A stretch of DNA of 64,000 bases from Methylobacterium sp. Leaf104 (lineage in GTDB: Bacteria > Pseudomonadota > Alphaproteobacteria > Rhizobiales > Beijerinckiaceae). Of this stretch, positions 25,411 through 33,340 are shown piece by piece. The DNA is taken from contig NZ_LMMZ01000040.1 in assembly GCF_001422885.1 (NCBI RefSeq), positions 62,001-126,000 on the forward strand, in the 5' to 3' direction. The translations under genes were made by a program, and so were the position numbers. The notes below the pieces were generated by a model. That model worked only from the letters and a program-made list of their open reading frames with translations. It was not told the origin of the DNA and made no database searches. Positions within the stretch are counted from its first letter, which is position 1. The number at the start of each line of letters is the position of its first letter.

Positions 25411-26085
25411 ATGTATATCGTTGTCGATGAGCGGCAGGCGGTTGCCGCCGAGTACGTGGCGGGTTTCAAGGCACAGGCTGTTCCGGCGCGCGGCAGTCGC
25501 GCCGACGACTTCCTGACCTGGCTCGCCGGGAACCCGGCCGACGCCCTGCAGGGGATCGTGCTCGGCGAATGCGCCGATCGCGCCAGCCGGACCGCCGCGA
25601 TCCGCAGCCTGTCCCAGGCGCCGATCATCGCCCTCAACGAGACCCGCTCCCTGGAGCAGACCCTCGACCTCTTCACCGCCGGCATCGACGACGTCGTGCG
25701 CCGCCCCGTTCATGTCCGCGAGATCCTGGCCCGGGCCGAGGCGATCCGCCGCCGCGGCATCCGCGGCGAGGTCCAGGCGCCCGCCGCCCAGGACCGCAGC
25801 GGCCGTCTCAAGGTCTTCTCCGACGGGCGAGACCCGGAGATCGACGGCGCCAGCCTGATCCTGCCGCGCCGCGAGCGGCACATCCTCGAGTTCTTCGCCG
25901 GTCAGCGCGGCCGCCAGCTCAGCCGGACGCAGATCTTCAACGCGGTCTATGCCGATCACGGCACCGACGTGGAGGAGAGCGTGGTCGAGGGCCACATCAG
26001 CAAGCTGCGCAAGAAGCTGCGCCTGCGCCTCGGCTACGACCCGATCGAGGCCAAGCGCCTGGCCGGCTACACCTTCGTCGGCTGA
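25411..26085 (+). CDS. ftcR: Flagellar transcriptional regulator FtcR
   Basis: FtcR is the OmpR-type master regulator of flagellar genes in Brucella and relatives. This 224-residue protein matches from memory over its length: YIVVDERQ at the start, ALFxxGIDDVVRRPVH-like block at 87-101, REILARAEAIRRR, then KVFSDGRDPEIDG (134-146), LPRRERHILEF and VVEGHISKLRKKLRLRLGYDPIEAKR in the winged helix. The receiver lacks an aspartate at the usual phosphoacceptor place (sequence there is IVLGECADR), so it probably works without phosphorylation or with an atypical switch. The start is the ATG at 25411, giving the family N terminus; one at 25360 would add 17 unlike residues. A perfect CtrA box lies upstream. 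Confidence 0.9.
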   Translation: MYIVVDERQAVAAEYVAGFKAQAVPARGSRADDFLTWLAGNPADALQGIVLGECADRASRTAAIRSLSQAPIIALNETRSLEQTLDLFTAGIDDVVRRPVHVREILARAEAIRRRGIRGEVQAPAAQDRSGRLKVFSDGRDPEIDGASLILPRRERHILEFFAGQRGRQLSRTQIFNAVYADHGTDVEESVVEGHISKLRKKLRLRLGYDPIEAKRLAGYTFVG

Positions 26086-26107
26086 TCCAGACCGTCGCCG
26101 ACCCACG

Positions 26108-26143
26108 AAAACCCCCACGCTCCGGCCGGAGCGTGGGGGTTTT
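26108..26143. terminator. Strong bidirectional terminator between ftcR and fliC
   Basis: A perfect 18-base inverted repeat has arms starting AAAACCCCCACGCTCCGG and no loop bases to spare, with A4 on the left and T4 on the right. It works on both strands and separates the convergent ftcR and flagellin genes. It is the clearest terminator in the window. Confidence 0.93.
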
Positions 26144-26205
26144 CGCTTGCGTGATCGGAGCGGATCGCGTCGCCGGGCCGTCAGCCCGACGACGCGGGTC
26201 CGGCC

Positions 26206-27513
26206 TTACCGGAAGAGGGAGAGGACGTTCTGGCTGGACGAATTGGCGATGCTGAGGGCCTGCACGCCGAGCTGCTGCTGGGTCTGCAGGGCCTTGAGCT
26301 TCGTGGACTCCTCCTCGATGTCGGCATCGACGAGGGTGCCGATGGCGCGGTCGTTGGACTTCATCAGGGTGTCGATGAAGGTCTTCTGGCCGTCGACCTG
26401 GGTCTTGTTCGCGCCGAGCTTGGTGCCTGCCGTGGTGACGGCGGCAATGGCCTTGTCGACGGTGTCGATGTAGCCCTGGAGCGTGGCATCGGTGGTCGAG
26501 CTGCTGATGGAGAGCTGGGCCACCGAGGCTGTGCCACCCTTGTCCAGGATGCCGCCGCCGCTGCCGGTGCCGGCCGCCGTGCCCGCGCCGCTGTAGACCG
26601 TGGCGGGGACGATACCGAAGCCGATGTTCACGGCGTTGGTCGCGGAGGCGATGTTCACGGAGACGGAGTTCGCGCCCGCTGGGGTCTCGAACTGGATACG
26701 GCCGGCCGAGTCGAGGGAGGCGGTCACGTTGCCCTTGAGCGTCGTGTTCGAGGCGATCGAGTTGTTGATCGCCGTGACGAGCTCGTCCTTCGTGACCTTC
26801 GTGAGGTCGGCGACGTGCGCGGTCAGGCTTGCGGCCGTCAGGGTGATCGTCTGGGCGCCGCCGGTGGCGAGGGTGACGGACAGCGTGCTCTGGTTGGTGC
26901 CGCTGAAGTCGAGGGTACCGGTGACGGCGCTGCTGGCGGTGACCTTGGCCGTCGTCGCGGCCGAGCCGGTCAGGGCTTTGTCATAAAGCTGGATGCTCTT
27001 GACGTCGATGTCGACCGTCGAGAAGCTGATATGGCCGGTGGCGTCGCGGGAGAAGCCGGCGACCACCTTCTGCGTACCGGAGTTGTAGCCGGTCGCCGAG
27101 GAGTCCACCGAGAGCCAGTTCTGGCCACTCTGGGTCGAGGAGTCGGCCGTCGACTTCATGTTGCTCTGGAGCGATGCGATTTCGGTCTGGACCTTGTTGC
27201 GGTCGACACCGGGCTGAAGGGCCGTCTGAAGTTTGGTGCGGATGTTCTGGAGGTTGGTCAGGACGCTGGTCAGGCCGTTATAGGCCGTATCGACCGCAGC
27301 CGAACCGAGGCCGAGGGAGTCCTTCACAGCGCCGAGCGCCAGGTTGTCGGTCCGGACCGTGGTGGCGATCGACCAGTAGGCGGCGTTGTCCGCGGCGCTG
27401 GAGACGCGCTGGCCGGTCGAGACGCGATTGCTGGTGCTGTCGAGCTGGGCGTTGATGCTCTTGAGGGTCGTCAGCGCCGTCATGGCGGCGTTGTTGGTCA
27501 GCAGGCTGGTCAT
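26206..27513 (-). CDS. fliC: Flagellin
   Basis: This 435-residue protein is the filament subunit, exported through the flagellar channel. The N-terminal D0/D1 helices are typical (MTSLLTNNAAMTALTTLKSI, RVSSAADNAAYWSIA), as is the C-terminal helix (ADIEEESTKLKALQTQQQLG, then ANSSSQNVLSLFR). The variable middle, about residues 150-340, is Thr/Ser/Ala-rich and would be surface exposed. It is the only flagellin gene in the window. The ATG at 27513 is the single good start. The upstream region has a palindrome at 27665. FlaF and FlbT, encoded further along, would control its translation post-transcriptionally, as known in other alphaproteobacteria. Confidence 0.96.
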   Translation of the reverse strand: MTSLLTNNAAMTALTTLKSINAQLDSTSNRVSTGQRVSSAADNAAYWSIATTVRTDNLALGAVKDSLGLGSAAVDTAYNGLTSVLTNLQNIRTKLQTALQPGVDRNKVQTEIASLQSNMKSTADSSTQSGQNWLSVDSSATGYNSGTQKVVAGFSRDATGHISFSTVDIDVKSIQLYDKALTGSAATTAKVTASSAVTGTLDFSGTNQSTLSVTLATGGAQTITLTAASLTAHVADLTKVTKDELVTAINNSIASNTTLKGNVTASLDSAGRIQFETPAGANSVSVNIASATNAVNIGFGIVPATVYSGAGTAAGTGSGGGILDKGGTASVAQLSISSSTTDATLQGYIDTVDKAIAAVTTAGTKLGANKTQVDGQKTFIDTLMKSNDRAIGTLVDADIEEESTKLKALQTQQQLGVQALSIANSSSQNVLSLFR

Positions 27514-27846
27514 TGCGAGGATGTCCGGTTGACAGGAATTGCAAGGAATTCGTGTGTGTGGCCGAGCAATACGCCGCGCGGGCTAAAGGCCTCTTTGCGT
27601 AGAGATCCAGTATTGCTTCATACATCCCGGATTTTCACCGGACCGGTGGGACGACATCATGTCTATAGGTCCACGAAACCTATCCACCGCGTTCGCATCG
27701 AGGGGCTTCCGTCCCGATCGGGGACAGTCGCTTGCCGATGGAGCGACTATGCCCGGTCCGGCTTAGCAGGAGCTTAAGGCCGACGGTCCGGGCCTGTGCC
27801 CGGATGCGCCGCATCCCATCGGGGTGCCGCGCCGCGCGGCCGCGCG
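27514..27846. other. Flagellin promoter region
   Basis: The 333 bases between the fliC start and the end of the PilZ gene are non-coding and contain several symmetric elements: ATAGGT-N7-ACCTAT at 27665-27683, AGTCGCT-N9-AGCGACT at 27726-27748, and a degenerate CtrA-like pair (TTAG-N7-TTAA) at 27763-27777. The first is about 150 bases upstream of the flagellin start and is a plausible regulator site. No sigma-54 or sigma-28 consensus was evident. Confidence 0.5.
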
Positions 27847-28140
27847 TCAGTCCCGAGGCAGGAAGGTGACGCCGGCGAAGTCGGCGCGCTGCCAGCGCAG
27901 CTGGACCGCGACGGTGCGCAGTTCGTGACCGGCGATGACGAGGTCGAAGCGCTCGGGCAGGGCGGTCGGCCGGGGCAGGCGCAGGCTGGCGCCCCTGGGC
28001 GAGAGGTCCCGGACGATGCAGGGCAGCAGGTGCTCGGGGCCGAGGACGATGCGGCCCTGCTGCATCACGCGGAAGCGCTTCGGCGAGGGCGTGCGCGCGG
28101 GCCGGTCCCCCCGGGATACCGCCTCTCGCCAATCCGCCAT
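27847..28140 (-). CDS. Single-domain PilZ protein
   Basis: PilZ domains bind cyclic di-GMP and often tune flagellar speed or adhesion. This 97-residue protein has the second ligand motif intact, Asp45-x-Ser47-x-x-Gly50 (RDLSPRG), and the beta-barrel pattern around it (GASLRLPRPTALPERFDLVI). The first motif RxxxR is incomplete: the region reads SPKRFRV with Arg22 and Arg24 but no Arg four places earlier, so binding may be weak or altered. The start is the ATG giving MADWREA. It lies between flagellin and the first flagellar block, divergent from the latter, which suggests a motility role. Confidence 0.82.
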   Translation of the reverse strand: MADWREAVSRGDRPARTPSPKRFRVMQQGRIVLGPEHLLPCIVRDLSPRGASLRLPRPTALPERFDLVIAGHELRTVAVQLRWQRADFAGVTFLPRD

Positions 28141-28214
28141 CGCCCCGCCGATCCGTCCGTGACCCGCGGGCAGGCTTAACAGCGGGTTTCCGCCCTGTCG
28201 ATCCGGACCGGATC

Positions 28215-28230
28215 TTAAGGTCTTGGTAAC
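28215..28230. promoter_or_regulatory. Near-perfect CtrA box, TTAA-N7-GTAAC
   Basis: TTAAGGTCTTGGTAAC differs from the CtrA consensus at one base of the second half-site. It is 46 bases before the first gene of flagellar block 1 and 75 bases from the divergent PilZ start, so it could serve either. Confidence 0.5.
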
Positions 28231-28275
28231 TATAACAGGGGAGAGTTTCGGCTCGTCCGCCGGCTTCTCTCTGCG

Positions 28276-28833
28276 ATGGCCATGACCACGACCTTCCCCC
28301 GTCGCGCCGCAAACCCGCTCTCGCCCCGTCCGGGCTACACGCGACCGTCCGCCGGGGCCGAGCTCCTGCGCCGGTCCCGGGCGGCCGCCGTGGAGCGCGC
28401 GGCCGTCGGGATCTGCCTCGGCCTCGCCGTGGTCTCGGGCAGCTTCGCGGCCTATTCGATCACGGGCGCCTCGAACACCTACTCGGTCCAGCCGTTCCTG
28501 CCGGCGGTCGGCGGCGGCTTCGCCTGGAAGCGGCCCGCCGCGCCGACGCGCGAGGCCGCCCTCGACCTCGACCCGACCACCACGGGCGCGCTGCCCGATC
28601 CCGTGGCGCCGTCCTCCGAGGCGGAGCGGAGCGAGACCGCTCCGAAGGCGCGCAGCTACGTCCTGCGCCGGGTCACCGAGGGGGCCGCCCTGGTGGAGGG
28701 CCCCGAGGGTCTGCGCCAGGTGGTGCCGGGCGCCGTCCTGCCGGGCGCCGGCCGCATCCTCTCCATCCGCGCCACCGGGTCCGGCTGGGTCGTGATCACC
28801 TCGGAGACGATCATCGGGCCGACCCCGCTGTGA
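28276..28833 (+). CDS. Uncharacterised single-pass membrane protein heading flagellar block 1
   Basis: The 185-residue protein has a soluble Arg-rich N terminus of about 40 residues, one transmembrane helix (about 42-62, GICLGLAVVSGSFAAYSI), a Pro/Ala linker, and a C-terminal domain of about 55 residues with an alternating beta pattern (YVLRRVTEGAALVEG, GRILSIRATGSGWVV). The topology puts the C-terminal domain in the periplasm. I do not recognise a named family; the beta domain recalls PilP-type or SH3-like pilot domains only loosely. It is the first gene of the flagellar block and has a CtrA-like site at 28215, so a flagellar role is likely. Confidence 0.72.
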   Translation: MAMTTTFPRRAANPLSPRPGYTRPSAGAELLRRSRAAAVERAAVGICLGLAVVSGSFAAYSITGASNTYSVQPFLPAVGGGFAWKRPAAPTREAALDLDPTTTGALPDPVAPSSEAERSETAPKARSYVLRRVTEGAALVEGPEGLRQVVPGAVLPGAGRILSIRATGSGWVVITSETIIGPTPL

Positions 28834-28858
28834 CGACCGCGCGCCGCCCGGTGTCGGC

Positions 28859-28886
28859 ACCAGCCTGCCGCAAGCCATTCGGCCTA
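28859..28886 (+). promoter_or_regulatory. Flagellar upstream element (AGCCTGCCG ... GGCCTA)
   Basis: AGCCTGCCG at 28862, AAGCCA at 28872 and GGCCTA at 28881 occur with the same spacing, and with 21 of 25 identical bases, at 43951-43975 upstream of the rod-binding gene. A related site sits before flgB at 52464. Here it precedes the DUF1217-flgF-fliI genes by about 117 bases. It is a candidate promoter or activator site. Confidence 0.5.
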
Positions 28887-28901
28887 GACCGGAGCGGTCC
28901 C

Positions 28902-28918
28902 GCGCCGGCTCCCGGCGC
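28902..28918 (+). other. Small GC hairpin before the DUF1217 gene
   Basis: A perfect 7-base stem (GCGCCGG with CCGGCGC) and 3-base loop lie 16 bases after the shared upstream element. It may be part of a transcript leader. Confidence 0.4.
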
Positions 28919-29002
28919 CGCGGCCCTTCGCACCCGACCGTCCCACCCGTCCTTCCCGGATCCGGCGATGCCGCCGCGCCGCACGACCGATCGCGCCCTG
29001 CC

Positions 29003-29779
29003 ATGACGAGCACCTTCACGAGCTACGCCCTGCTGACGCGCGACCTCGACGCGACCCTGGCGCGCAAGGCCGCGCAGCCCGACGTCGCCCGCGAGACCGC
29101 CTACTACAAGGCGAAGATCGGCAGCGTGACGTCGATCGACGAGTTCCTCGCCGACCGCCGCCTCTACGCCTACGCGATGAAGGCCTACGGCCTCGAGGAC
29201 ATGACCTACGCCAAGGCCTTCATGCGCAAGGTCCTGACCGAGGGCGTGGCCGACTCCACCGCCTTCGCCAACCGCCTCGCCGACGACCGCTACGTCGCCT
29301 TCGCCAAGGCCTTCGACTTCAACACCAACGGCGCGGCCACCACGACCCTGGCCGCGGCCACCACCGACACCACCGCCGCCTACCTGCGCCAGAGCGTGGA
29401 ATCCGACGCGGGCAGCGACGACACCGGCGTGCGCCTCGCCCTGTACTTCGCCCGCGTGGCTCCGACCGTCTCCTCCGGCTACGGCGTGCTGGGCGATCCC
29501 GCCCTGTCGCAGGTGATCAAGACCGTCCTCGGCCTGCCCGACGGCTCCTCCGCGGAGGGGATCGCCAACCAAGCGGCGATCATCGAGAAGCGCGTGGATT
29601 TCGCGGACTTCCAGGACCCGGACAAGCTGCGGCGTTTCGTGCAGCGCTTCACCGCGATCTGGGATGCCAAGAACAACGCCGCCTCGGCGCCCATCCTCAC
29701 CCTGTTCGCCGATTCCACCACGCCGGGCCTCGACGCGAGCCTGCTCCTCAGCCTCCAGCGCATCCGCACCGGGAGCTGA
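29003..29779 (+). CDS. DUF1217 flagellar-associated protein
   Basis: DUF1217 proteins occur beside flgF in flagellar clusters of this order; the function has not been established to my knowledge. The 258-residue product shows the family features: repeated helical units with aromatic residues (YYKAKIGSVTSIDEFLADRRLYAYAMKAYGLEDM divided over two helices) and FADFQDPDKLRRFVQRFTAIWD near the C terminus. It lacks a signal peptide, which fits cytosolic action or export by the flagellar system. It ends six bases before flgF and is probably co-transcribed with it. An export substrate or rod-cap-like helper is possible; that is inference. Confidence 0.85.
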   Translation: MTSTFTSYALLTRDLDATLARKAAQPDVARETAYYKAKIGSVTSIDEFLADRRLYAYAMKAYGLEDMTYAKAFMRKVLTEGVADSTAFANRLADDRYVAFAKAFDFNTNGAATTTLAAATTDTTAAYLRQSVESDAGSDDTGVRLALYFARVAPTVSSGYGVLGDPALSQVIKTVLGLPDGSSAEGIANQAAIIEKRVDFADFQDPDKLRRFVQRFTAIWDAKNNAASAPILTLFADSTTPGLDASLLLSLQRIRTGS

Positions 29780-29785
29780 GCCGCC

Positions 29786-30511
29786 ATGCAGAACGCCCTC
29801 TACGTCTCGCTGTCGGCCCAGATCGCGATGGACAAGCGGCTGAACGCGGTCGCCAATAACGTCGCGAACCTGTCCACCAGCGGCTACCGCGCCGAGGACA
29901 CCAAGTTCACCGCGCTCCTCGCGCAGGCGACGAAGGGCGCCGTCGCTTTCGCCTCCGCGGGCGACACCTACATCTCCCGGCGCGCCGGTCCGACGATCAA
30001 GACGGACAGCCCCCTCGACGTCGCGGTCCAGGGCGAGGCCTGGTTCGCGGTGCGGGGCGCCAATGGCCCCGTCTATACCCGCGACGGCCGCATGACGATG
30101 GATGCGCTGGGGCAGCTGCGCAGCCTCACCGGGCAGCCGATGCTCGATCCCGGCGGCGCGCCGATCCTACTCGATCCGCAGGCCGGTCCGCCCACCATCG
30201 GGCGCGACGGCAGCGTCTCGCAGGGCATCAACCAGGTCGGGGCCATCGGGCTCTTCACCCTGGATCCGAAGAGCACGCTCACCCGGGCCGAGCCGAACGG
30301 CGTCAGCACCAGCCTGCCGGCGATCCCCGTGCAGGACTTTACCCGCACGGGCATGGTTCAGGGCTACGTCGAGGGCGCCAACGTCAATCCGGTCCTGGAG
30401 ATGACGAAGCTCATCACCATCCAGCGCGCCTTCGAGAGTGCGGCGACGCTCACCTCGGAGACCGAGAACACCTTCTCCGGGGCGATCCGCTCCCTGAGCC
30501 CGCAGGGCTGA
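29786..30511 (+). CDS. flgF: Flagellar proximal rod protein FlgF
   Basis: FlgF builds part of the proximal rod that crosses the periplasm. The 241-residue protein has the N-terminal rod motif (KRLNAVANNVANLSTSGYRAED), the central D1-like block (KTDSPLDVAVQGEAWFAV, YTRDGRM) and the C-terminal helix (GYVEGANVNPVLEMTKLITIQRAFE), the standard flg_bb_rod layout. FlgF rather than FlgG is chosen because a second, better FlgG match is at 53722 and because flgF next to fliI is the common order in rhizobia. It is exported by the flagellar type III system, so it has no signal peptide. fliI follows after four bases. Confidence 0.92.
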   Translation: MQNALYVSLSAQIAMDKRLNAVANNVANLSTSGYRAEDTKFTALLAQATKGAVAFASAGDTYISRRAGPTIKTDSPLDVAVQGEAWFAVRGANGPVYTRDGRMTMDALGQLRSLTGQPMLDPGGAPILLDPQAGPPTIGRDGSVSQGINQVGAIGLFTLDPKSTLTRAEPNGVSTSLPAIPVQDFTRTGMVQGYVEGANVNPVLEMTKLITIQRAFESAATLTSETENTFSGAIRSLSPQG

Positions 30512-30515
30512 GCCG

Positions 30516-31841
30516 ATGCGCGATGTCCTCGACCGTCTCGGCGCGGCCCTGGCGACGGGCCGCGAGGTCCTGCCCCTGGTGCGCGTCGGGGGACCGATCC
30601 AGGAGGTCACGGCCAGCGCCGCCCGGGTCGCGGGCGTCGCGCCGTTCATGACCCTCGGCGACCGCATGGGCTTCCTGGCCAACGGCCGCGAGCAGGTCGG
30701 CGAGGTCGTGCGGGTGGATGCGGCCGGCGTGACCGTGAAGCCCTTCGATGCCCGGATCGAGGCCGGGATCGGCACCCTGGCCTATCGCCTCGGCGACCCG
30801 ACCCTGCGGCCGGACCCGAGCTGGAAGGGCCGGGTGATCGATGCCCTCGGGCGTCCCATCGACGGCCTCGGCGACCTCGTCCCCGGCGCCCGGGCCGTCC
30901 CGCTGGAGGCCACCCCGCCCCCCGCCATGGAGCGGGCGCGGGTGACCAAGCCCCTGCGCACGGGGGTGCGCGCCCTCGACCTGTTCACGCCCCTCTGCCT
31001 CGGCCAGCGCATCGGCATCTTCGCCGGCTCCGGCGTCGGCAAGTCGACCCTGCTGGCGATGCTGGCCGGGGCCACCGGCTTCGACAGCGTCGTGGTCGCC
31101 CTGGTCGGCGAGCGCGGCCGCGAGGTGCGCGAGTTCCTGGAAGGCGCGATGGCGCCCAACCGGGCCCGCGCCGTCATCGTCGTCTCCACCGGGGACGAGA
31201 GCCCGATGATGCGCCGCCAGGCACCGAAGATGGCGCTGGCCATCGCGGAATCGTTCCGCGATGCCGGCGAATCCGTCCTGCTCATCGTCGATTCGGTGAC
31301 GCGCTACGCCCATGCGGCCCGCGACGTCGCCCTGGCGGCCGGCGAGCCGGCGGTGGCCCGGGGCTATCCGCCGAGCGTGTTCTCGGACCTGCCCCGCCTC
31401 CTCGAGCGGGCCGGCCCCGGCCTCGACGGCGCCGGCACCATCACGGGCGTGTTCTCGGTGCTGGTGGACGGGGACGACCACAACGACCCCGTGGCGGACT
31501 CCATTCGCGGCACCCTCGACGGGCACGTGGTCCTCGACCGCGCCATCGCCGAGCAGGGCCGCTACCCCGCCGTGCACCTCCTCGGCTCGATCTCGCGCCT
31601 GGCCGCCGAGGTCTGGACGCCCGAGCAACGCGAGCTGGTCCGGCGCCTCCGGGCCATGATGGCGCGGTTCGAGGAGACCCGCGACCTGCGCCTGATGGGC
31701 GGCTACCGCGCCGGCGAGGACGCCGAGCTCGACCAGGCCATCCTGCTCGTGCCGCGGATCTACGAGGCCCTGCGCCAGGAGCCCGGCATGGCGGCGAGCG
31801 AGGATGCCTTCCTCGAACTCGCCCAGTCCCTGCGGAGCTGA
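30516..31841 (+). CDS. fliI: Flagellum-specific ATPase FliI
   Basis: FliI is the hexameric ATPase that drives unfolding and delivery of flagellar export substrates at the cytosolic side of the basal body. In 441 residues it shows an F1-like N-terminal barrel, Walker A GSGVGKST at 171-178, the GERGREVREFLE block, Walker B SVLLIVDSVTRYAHAARDVALAAGEP and YPPSVFSDLPRLLERAG, all typical. Its regulator FliH is represented by the gene at 61875. It starts four bases after flgF. About 140 bases separate it from flgE, and these contain another copy of the GCAAGCCTGCC element. Confidence 0.96.
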   Translation: MRDVLDRLGAALATGREVLPLVRVGGPIQEVTASAARVAGVAPFMTLGDRMGFLANGREQVGEVVRVDAAGVTVKPFDARIEAGIGTLAYRLGDPTLRPDPSWKGRVIDALGRPIDGLGDLVPGARAVPLEATPPPAMERARVTKPLRTGVRALDLFTPLCLGQRIGIFAGSGVGKSTLLAMLAGATGFDSVVVALVGERGREVREFLEGAMAPNRARAVIVVSTGDESPMMRRQAPKMALAIAESFRDAGESVLLIVDSVTRYAHAARDVALAAGEPAVARGYPPSVFSDLPRLLERAGPGLDGAGTITGVFSVLVDGDDHNDPVADSIRGTLDGHVVLDRAIAEQGRYPAVHLLGSISRLAAEVWTPEQRELVRRLRAMMARFEETRDLRLMGGYRAGEDAELDQAILLVPRIYEALRQEPGMAASEDAFLELAQSLRS

Positions 31842-31910
31842 GGCGAGGATGGCGCCCGTCTCCCACGACCCCCGGTTTCGCTCCGGCGGCGCGAGGCCAC
31901 CCAGCCCCGC

Positions 31911-31922
31911 GCAAGCCTGCCT
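31911..31922 (+). promoter_or_regulatory. GCAAGCCTGCC element upstream of flgE
   Basis: GCAAGCCTGCCT lies 61 bases before the flgE start and matches the element at 43948-43959 in 11 of 12 bases; a CTA follows, five bases later. It may be a separate promoter for flgE, flgK and flgL. Confidence 0.45.
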
Positions 31923-31982
31923 TCTTCTAGTGCCCGCCAGCCCTTCGCGCCGTGCCGCGATCTCCGTTTCCGAGGTGACGTC

Positions 31983-33242
31983 ATGAGTCTCATCAGCGTT
32001 TTGCGCACCGGCGTCTCCGGCATGAACGCGCAATCGAACCGCATCTCCACGGTCGCCGAGAACGTCCAGAACTCGAGCACCACCGGCTACAAGCGCTCGG
32101 CCGCCGAGTTCTCCTCGCTGCTCATCGAGGGCAGCTCCACCGCGAACTACACGTCCGGCGCGGTCGAGACCACGGTTCGCCGGTCCATCGGCGCCGAGGG
32201 CCCGATCACCTTCACGTCGTCGAAGACCGACCTTGCGATCCAGGGCAACGGCTTCTTCGTGGTGCAGGACGCGAACAAGGCGCCCTACCTGACCCGGGCC
32301 GGCAACTTCGTCGTGGACGGGCCGACGGGCAACCTCGTCAATGCCGGCGGCTTCGCCCTGCTGGGCTACAGCCTCGTCGACGGCCAGGACCCGAATCCCG
32401 CCCTCAACAGCACCGACGGGCTCGTCCCCGTGAACATGGCGAGCCTCGGCCTGCGGGCGACGCCCTCCACCAAGGCGGCGGTGACCGGCAACCTGTCCGC
32501 CGACAGCGCCGCCCTGAGCGGTACCCTGTCGCCGACGAACTTCTCGAAGAAGAGTTCGCTCGTCACCTACGACAAGCTCGGCAACAGCGTCACCCTCGAC
32601 ATCTATCTCGGGCGGTCCGCGGCGAGCCCGGGCGACCCGACCGCGGTCCCGCCGGTTCCCGCCGTCTCGGCCAACACCTGGACCGCCTCGGTCTATGGCC
32701 CGGGCGGAACCGCCCTGACCGCGCCGCCGGTGACCCTCGTGTTCGACACGGACGGCAAGCTGAGCGGTGGCGCCAGCGCGAGCTTCACGATCCCCGGGGG
32801 CGAACCCTTCACCCTCGACATGAGCGGCATGACGCAGCTCGCCGGGGCCTACGACCTGAAGGGCGCCGCCAACGGCAAGGCGCCCTCGGCCGTGACCGGG
32901 ACCGAGTTCGGCTCCGACGGCCTCGTCTACGCGACCTACGCCGACGGCACCCGCCTCGGGGTCTTCAAGATCCCGCTGGCCGAGGTGAAGAGCCCGGACA
33001 ACCTCAATCCGCGCGCCGGCAACGTCTTCCAGACCACGCTCGATTCCGGAGACCTCCAGGTCGGCTTCGCCGGCCTCGGCGGCCTCGGCACCGTGAAGGC
33101 CAGCGCCTTGGAGCAGTCCAACGTCGACGTCAGCACCGAGCTGACCACGATGATCGAGTCGCAGACCGTCTACACCGCCAACTCGAAGGTGTTCATGACC
33201 GGCAACGAGCTGCTCGAGACCCTGATGAACCTCAAGCGCTGA
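31983..33242 (+). CDS. flgE: Flagellar hook protein FlgE
   Basis: FlgE polymerises into the hook that joins the rod to the filament. The 419-residue protein has the conserved start (RTGVSGMNAQSNRISTVAENVQNSSTTGYK), the FlgE/FlgG-like central motif (TSSKTDLAIQGNGFFVVQD, YLTRAGNF) and the C-terminal helix (SNVDVSTELTTMIESQTVYTANSKV). Between them lies a hook-specific domain of about 250 residues. It is exported without a signal peptide. The start is the ATG at 31983, behind GAGGTGACGTC. Two strong hairpins immediately follow the stop, before flgK. Confidence 0.95.
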   Translation: MSLISVLRTGVSGMNAQSNRISTVAENVQNSSTTGYKRSAAEFSSLLIEGSSTANYTSGAVETTVRRSIGAEGPITFTSSKTDLAIQGNGFFVVQDANKAPYLTRAGNFVVDGPTGNLVNAGGFALLGYSLVDGQDPNPALNSTDGLVPVNMASLGLRATPSTKAAVTGNLSADSAALSGTLSPTNFSKKSSLVTYDKLGNSVTLDIYLGRSAASPGDPTAVPPVPAVSANTWTASVYGPGGTALTAPPVTLVFDTDGKLSGGASASFTIPGGEPFTLDMSGMTQLAGAYDLKGAANGKAPSAVTGTEFGSDGLVYATYADGTRLGVFKIPLAEVKSPDNLNPRAGNVFQTTLDSGDLQVGFAGLGGLGTVKASALEQSNVDVSTELTTMIESQTVYTANSKVFMTGNELLETLMNLKR

Positions 33243-33303
33243 GCCGCGCCGCGCTCCGGCGCGGCCCCCGAACCCGTCCCGCCGCATCGCCCCGATGCGG
33301 CGG
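33243..33303 (+). other. Two consecutive strong hairpins between flgE and flgK
   Basis: The first (33243-33265) has a perfect 9-base stem and a 5-base loop and begins directly after the flgE stop codon. The second (33279-33303) has a perfect 11-base stem and a 3-base loop. Neither has a T-run, so they look like mRNA processing or stability elements rather than terminators; they could allow more FlgE than FlgK. Confidence 0.65.
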
Positions 33304-33340
33304 CCTGCGCCCCCCGCGCCCGCCTGCCAGGACTTCGCCG

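Noticed and set aside
30450..33287. Very long open frame on the minus strand across fliI and flgE
   Set aside because: Its translation is Gly/Arg/His/Asp-rich with no domain features, while the + strand carries clear FliI and FlgE. It is a by-product of high GC.
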